Of a stretch of 9,370 nucleotides of DNA, positions 5,452 through 9,370 are shown one piece after another; within the stretch, counting starts at the first letter, position 1, and every line of letters begins with the position of its first letter. A program made the position numbers and the translations under genes. Source of the stretch: Planctomycetota bacterium (GTDB lineage Bacteria > Planctomycetota > Phycisphaerae > WQYP01). The notes beneath the pieces are model-generated. The model made no database searches and had not been told where the DNA came from. It saw only the letters and a list, made by a program, of their open reading frames with translations. Location of the stretch: contig JAJZNY010000407.1 in NCBI GenBank assembly GCA_021852245.1, forward strand, positions 1 through 9,370, read 5' to 3'.

Positions 5452-6570
5452 ATGAGAATCGCTCGGCGGGCAAAATATGGGCTGCTTATGGCGGCGGGGC
5501 TGCTTATGTCACTCCCCGGCTGTGCCACGTTTCAAACCGATAGCCCCACGCGGTGCGGGTTTACCGAGGTGCTTCATATTGACTACCGACACAGACACAG
5601 CGCCTATCTGCAGGGCGACTTGTATCTGCCGAACGTCCGGGGACCGCATCCCACAGTCCTTCTGATCCACGGCGGGGGATGGGTGTGGGGATATGACAAC
5701 GACTGGGCGGTGGCGTGGATGGCAAGCAAACTGGTACGGCGCGGCTATGCGGTTTTTAATATCAATTATCGCTGGGCCGGGCATGGAGGCGGATTTCCCC
5801 GCAGCATCGAGGATGTAAAAAATGCCTGGGCGTGGTTGATGGTTCATGGCGCCAGGTACAACCTCTCAACGAATCGCCTCACCATCGTCGGTCTCTCGGC
5901 CGGGGCCTACCTTGCACTCATGGCCGCCTATACCCGCGATCTGAAACTCTTTCCCGCCCGCGATTATCCATCCGTGCATCTGACGGCCAATGCCGTTATT
6001 GCCTTTTATCCCCCGACGAACCTCTCCGAAGTTCGACCGATTGCACACTGGTGGGCGTTCGGCGTGGCGGGAAAATTTATGGATAGGTGGGTGAGCCTGC
6101 ATGACGGCCGGGGCTACCGGTACGCTTCGCCGGTGAGCTATGCTTCTCACGGCATGCGAACGTATATTCTCCAGGGGTTGCTGGATGTCATTGTGCCGGC
6201 GTGGCAGGCGGACGAACTGGCGACAAAATTAAAAAAGTATCATATTCCCGTGTCGGTTTATTATTGTCCGTGGGCGTCGCACGCCTTCATGGATTTTCCG
6301 GGGCCGGCGCGATGGGCGGGATGGAAAAAATTCATCGGGATTCTGAATCGGCTTGACCGTTCCCATACGCTCAGGCGGAATCACCCTGAGAGCGGCGCGA
6401 ACGATGCCCCCGCAGAAGCAGGCGGATCGGCACTTCACGCAGCACCGTCCGCTGGCGCAGTTCACGTACAAAAAAACGCTCATATTCCTCATCAACCGCA
6501 TCCGGATGATTCACAAACAGCACGATGGTCGGAGGGTGAACATCAATCTGCGTCGCGTAATACACCTTGA
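5452..6570 (+). CDS. Alpha/beta hydrolase (esterase/lipase-like) lipoprotein
   Basis: This is probably an exported carboxylesterase of the BD-FAE/abhydrolase type. The N-terminus MRIARRAKYGLLMAAGLLMS followed by LPGC is a lipoprotein signal peptide with Cys24 as the lipidation site. HGGGW (73-77) is the oxyanion-hole motif and GLSAG (147-151) the nucleophile elbow with Ser149. Asp245 in GLLDVIVP and His277 in ASHAF complete a plausible catalytic triad. Substrate is unknown; acetyl or feruloyl esters of polysaccharides are common for the family. ATG 5452 follows a GGGGA with 6-nt spacing. The fold should end near residue 302 (GILNRL). The remaining 70 residues, NHPESGANDAPAEAGG onward, are low-complexity and mostly encoded antisense to the end of der. 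The gene stands alone on the plus strand, converging with der. Confidence 0.85.
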   Translation: MRIARRAKYGLLMAAGLLMSLPGCATFQTDSPTRCGFTEVLHIDYRHRHSAYLQGDLYLPNVRGPHPTVLLIHGGGWVWGYDNDWAVAWMASKLVRRGYAVFNINYRWAGHGGGFPRSIEDVKNAWAWLMVHGARYNLSTNRLTIVGLSAGAYLALMAAYTRDLKLFPARDYPSVHLTANAVIAFYPPTNLSEVRPIAHWWAFGVAGKFMDRWVSLHDGRGYRYASPVSYASHGMRTYILQGLLDVIVPAWQADELATKLKKYHIPVSVYYCPWASHAFMDFPGPARWAGWKKFIGILNRLDRSHTLRRNHPESGANDAPAEAGGSALHAAPSAGAVHVQKNAHIPHQPHPDDSQTARWSEGEHQSASRNTP

Positions 6571-7711
6571 TCCGCCGCCCGTGATGGCTGCCGGGGCCGC
6601 GAAGGGCGACAATTTCCTCCACGACGGAATTAAGCTGCGCCGTCGGCAGCCTGATGCCCGATTGCTGGTACAGATTCATCGCCAATTGCAGGGTTTCCAG
6701 CACGTTGTCGTTGTTGAGTGCACTGATGCAGGAGATCGGGGCAAATGCAAGCTGGGGAAACAGGGTGCCGAGATACTGACCAAAATCCGCCGGCGAGGCG
6801 CGTCCCTTGACCAGATCCCACTTGTTGACGACAAAAATCACCGGTTTGAAATTTTCGGCGATGTACCGGGCCAGCTTCTGATCCACATCGCCGGCCTCCA
6901 GCGAGGCGTCCAGCAGCATCAGCGATACATCCGCCCGACGGATGGAACGCTGTGCCCGGTGGTAGCTGTAGAATTCCAGATCGTCGGTGGTCATTTTCGA
7001 CCGCCGCCGCACGCCCGCGGTATCAATCATTAAAAATGTCTTGTCTTCCATGCGGATGCTCACATCCACACTGTCACGCGTGGTGCCCGGCACATCGGAA
7101 ACAATCACCCGGTTGCACCCCGCCAGGGTATTGATGAGCGTACTTTTGCCGGCGTTGCGTTTCCCGACCACCGCAAGCTTGAGCACCGGTTGATCAATCC
7201 CCTCAGCGGGCGAGAGATCCACCCGCCCCGCAATGGCATCGAGCAGTTCGCCGCGGCCGCGATGATGCGTACAGGAAACACACACCGCCTCGGAAAATCC
7301 GAGTGAGGAAAATTCGCTTTCCGCCTGCGCCTGCCCCGCTCCGTCCACCTTGTTGATCACCAGCAGAACCGGCTTGGCAAAACGTCGGATGAATTTGGCA
7401 ACCGTCCGGTCCAGCGGCGTTATGCCGGTCTTGGCGTCTACCACCAATAGCAGAAGGGCGGCCTGATCGACGGCAGCGCGAATCTGAGACTCAATTTCGT
7501 CGGTGAGATTGTCGCGGTCTTCCACGCCGTGGCCGCCGGTGTCGATGAGTTCAAAGACACCCTCGCCGTGATGGATGGTGGTGGTGATGCGGTCGCGCGT
7601 CACGCCCGCCGTCGGATCGACGATGGATATGCGCCGCCCGGCAAGCAGATTGAAGAGGCTCGACTTGCCGACATTCGGGCGGCCAACAATTGCTACGCCG
7701 GCCATGGTCAT
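6371..7711 (-). CDS. der: Ribosome-assembly GTPase Der (EngA)
   Basis: Der has two tandem GTPase domains and helps assemble the 50S ribosomal subunit in the cytoplasm. The first domain shows GRPNVGKS (10-17), AGVTRD (35-40), DTGG (57-60) and NKVD (120-123). The second shows GKRNAGKS (183-190), GTTRDS (209-214), DTAG (230-233) and NKWD (296-299). The C-terminal KH-like domain covers about 352-435, with YYATQ, PPTIVLFVN and the terminal RLLLRGHR. The length of 446 residues is normal for the family. ATG 7711 is chosen because GGAG lies 10 nt upstream; a second ATG two codons inside is possible. It begins 51 bp after the secA stop on the same strand, so the pair is probably one transcript. Its last 200 bp lie opposite the hydrolase reading frame, and the KH-like domain is clearly genuine there. 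Confidence 0.97.
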   Translation of the reverse strand: MTMAGVAIVGRPNVGKSSLFNLLAGRRISIVDPTAGVTRDRITTTIHHGEGVFELIDTGGHGVEDRDNLTDEIESQIRAAVDQAALLLLVVDAKTGITPLDRTVAKFIRRFAKPVLLVINKVDGAGQAQAESEFSSLGFSEAVCVSCTHHRGRGELLDAIAGRVDLSPAEGIDQPVLKLAVVGKRNAGKSTLINTLAGCNRVIVSDVPGTTRDSVDVSIRMEDKTFLMIDTAGVRRRSKMTTDDLEFYSYHRAQRSIRRADVSLMLLDASLEAGDVDQKLARYIAENFKPVIFVVNKWDLVKGRASPADFGQYLGTLFPQLAFAPISCISALNNDNVLETLQLAMNLYQQSGIRLPTAQLNSVVEEIVALRGPGSHHGRRIKVYYATQIDVHPPTIVLFVNHPDAVDEEYERFFVRELRQRTVLREVPIRLLLRGHRSRRSQGDSA

Positions 7712-7762
7712 CGGATGGGTGCTCCATTTCGGGTCAGGCGGAAAGGCATGTCCCGTTTATTA

Positions 7763-9370
7763 TCAGGCCGTTTTGCCGCAACACTGTTTATATTTCCGGC
7801 CGCTGCCGCACGGGCACGGATCATTACGCCCGACGCGCGGCTCGGCATTGACGATGGTGGCCACGGGGGCCTCCGCCGCCTGAATCTCCTGCGTGTCGCC
7901 TTCATCCAAGCTGCGCGATTCTGCGGGCGCGGCAAAGCGTTCGGCATCCACGCCGGTGGATTCCTGCGGATCAAACACTTCCTGCTGCGCCGCGTAAACA
8001 TTACGCATCTCCTCCGGACTGGCGACCTTGATCTTGAAGATCGTATCGGTCACCCGATCGCGCAGCACACGCAGAAACTCTTCAAAGAGCCGCGTTCCTT
8101 CTCGCTTGTATTCAATCACCGGATCGCGTTGGGCGATGCCCCGCAGCCCGATGGTGTCGCGCAACTGATCCATGGCGTAGAGGTGATCCTTCCATGCCGT
8201 GTCATAAATCTGCAGCAGGACGTTGCGTTCAAGTTCAGTCAATTCGATTCGCAAAAAGGCGCGGGCCAATTCCGTAATCCGCTCGATGCGTTCTTCCGTC
8301 GGCTCGCCTTCAAATTCATCCGGCGCGGCGGGAGTGGCGAAACGATCCGTTACCCATGCGGCAAGCATTTTGGATTCCGGCAGTTTCTCCACCGCCTCGC
8401 GCACCTGCTTATCGATTTCCTCCACGGCGGGGCGAATCTTCGCCAGCAGCGTTTCACGCACTTTATCCGCCGGAATAGCGCGAATTTCATCACCCGTCAT
8501 CGTGACGGCGTACTTGGCTTTGAGCCAGCCCGCCAACTGCTCCGATGCAAATACGTTCGATGTGCCGCCACTCAGGTCCGTCACCATCAGGGCGTAGTCG
8601 AGCGGATAGGCCAGTTCACGCTCCTGATAAAGATGCCGGGCCTTGGAGAGGATGATCTCCTCCACCTGGGCGGCTGTTTTGGCCTGAATATCCTCAAGCG
8701 GAATGTCGAGTTCAAATTTTTCCTTCGCCCAGTTGCACAGCTGCCGATATCCGTAATAACTCACCAGATACTGGCTCAAATCGCCGCAGGTCTTATGTTC
8801 AATCTGATCCAGCGCCCGCTCAACCAGCGTTTCGGCAATGTGTTGCCGATCCATCTTGCGGCAGTCGACGGGAGAAATCTGGACATCAAACTGCGTTTTG
8901 ACCCAGTTGGAAAGACCGATGTAATCCCAATCCTCGGCTTGCGCATCGGGATTGAGAAATTCCGAAAGTGACTGATAAATGCTGCTGCGGGCTTCATCGC
9001 GGGCCTTGTCCTTGATGGTCATCTCCAGCACGGCCACTTCGGTATCGCGCAATTCGCCGGGGTCAATCGTCACATGGAAATGCTGCTGCGCCCAGTCGGC
9101 GATCCGGCCGGGAACGTAGTCGCGGTCCAGATAATATTCCACCGAATCGGACACCGCTTCCGAGATGGTTGAGAAAATGGTTTCCTGCAGGTTGCGGCCT
9201 TCCAGAATCGCCTGGCGGGTTTTATAGAAATGCGTCCGCTGAAAGTTACGCACCTCATCATATTCCAGCAGATTTTTGCGGATGCCGAAGTTGCGCTCCT
9301 CCACTTTTTTCTGCGCGCGTTCCACCGCCTTGGAAACGAAATGATGCTCGATGGCTTCATCTTCCTGCAT
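7763..9370 (-). CDS. secA: Preprotein translocase ATPase SecA, C-terminal part (5' end outside window)
   Basis: SecA is the motor that drives unfolded preproteins through SecYEG. The window holds its C-terminal 535 residues. IEHHFVSKAVERAQKKVEER (7-26), RNFGIRK and LLEYDEV (34-40) form the start of the helical scaffold. IYDTAWKDHLYAMDQLRDTI (388-407), GLRGIAQRDPVIEYKREG (408-425) and the following helix end it. A charged linker leads to the zinc-binding SEC-C motif, RNDPCPCGSGRKYKQCCG (515-532), with its four metal-binding positions intact, which contacts SecB or ribosomes in relatives. Between EYDEV and YDTAWKDHL lie about 350 residues, versus roughly 130 in E. coli. The extra length consists of repeated units, each starting with a W-x-x-x-x-F/Y motif. 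The Met at 9370 is internal to the protein, not its start. der follows directly. Confidence 0.97.
   Translation of the reverse strand: MQEDEAIEHHFVSKAVERAQKKVEERNFGIRKNLLEYDEVRNFQRTHFYKTRQAILEGRNLQETIFSTISEAVSDSVEYYLDRDYVPGRIADWAQQHFHVTIDPGELRDTEVAVLEMTIKDKARDEARSSIYQSLSEFLNPDAQAEDWDYIGLSNWVKTQFDVQISPVDCRKMDRQHIAETLVERALDQIEHKTCGDLSQYLVSYYGYRQLCNWAKEKFELDIPLEDIQAKTAAQVEEIILSKARHLYQERELAYPLDYALMVTDLSGGTSNVFASEQLAGWLKAKYAVTMTGDEIRAIPADKVRETLLAKIRPAVEEIDKQVREAVEKLPESKMLAAWVTDRFATPAAPDEFEGEPTEERIERITELARAFLRIELTELERNVLLQIYDTAWKDHLYAMDQLRDTIGLRGIAQRDPVIEYKREGTRLFEEFLRVLRDRVTDTIFKIKVASPEEMRNVYAAQQEVFDPQESTGVDAERFAAPAESRSLDEGDTQEIQAAEAPVATIVNAEPRVGRNDPCPCGSGRKYKQCCGKTA
8200..9110 (-). repeat. About five tandem units within SecA scaffold (protein-level repeat)
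   Basis: Units begin at residues 90 (IADWAQQHFHVTID), 153 (LSNWVKTQFDVQIS), 211 (LCNWAKEKFELDIP), 279 (LAGWLKAKYAVTMT) and 336 (LAAWVTDRFATPAA) of the window's SecA portion. Trp positions are 93, 156, 214, 282 and 339, so spacing is 63, 58, 68 and 57. Each unit continues with an acidic turn and a helix of pattern (V/I)xExxxxxA. The fifth unit runs straight into the conserved YDTAWKDHL helix, as the single E. coli unit (LKNDFDLDLP...) does. Confidence 0.75.

Noticed and set aside
7529..8971. A 480-codon plus-strand open frame
   Set aside because: It lies antisense to secA and der, whose motifs are unmistakable. Its translation has no recognisable domain and is a shadow of GC-rich coding sequence.

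Overview
The window looks like a stretch of a moderately GC-rich environmental genome, probably Planctomycetota and perhaps Phycisphaerae. The clues are the style of the RHS fragments (motifs such as QYVGLDRFGRVVDQNW and ERNRDYSPSLGRWMEQDP), an unusually expanded SecA, and wide intergenic stretches with dispersed repeats. This assignment is inference from family resemblance. No rRNA or tRNA gene and no complete marker comparison supports it.

Layout, left to right. Bases 1-2423 hold two 5'-truncated RHS fragments on the minus strand. The first runs off the left edge. The second (1288-2361) is an RHS core end plus a variable C-terminal region, followed 47 bp later by a multi-pass membrane protein (491-1240) in the place where an immunity gene is usually found. 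Bases 2527-4854 hold three unrecognised minus-strand genes: a secreted protein built of three divergent repeats, a 117-residue hypothetical protein, and a small three-helix membrane protein that contains a perfect DNA hairpin. Bases 4855-5451 are largely intergenic and contain repeats and one possible 52-residue ORF. From 5452 the content is conventional: a plus-strand lipoprotein-type alpha/beta hydrolase, then convergent minus-strand der (ribosome-assembly GTPase) and the 3' part of secA, likely co-transcribed as secA-der.

The feature least explained by known gene types is an approximately 80-bp repeat present three times, always in the same orientation (168-254, 2339-2423, 5021-5102). Each copy carries a G-rich Shine-Dalgarno-like tract, a start codon and a short shared reading frame beginning M-V-A-(I/V)-N. 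In two copies that frame runs without a stop into an RHS fragment. The third opens a 52-codon ORF just upstream of the small membrane gene. The repeat may therefore act as a mobile or recombining 5' start module for truncated accessory genes.

A second notable point is that the SecA scaffold region contains about five tandem versions of a unit that E. coli SecA has once. A third is a 200-bp antisense overlap between the hydrolase reading frame and der.
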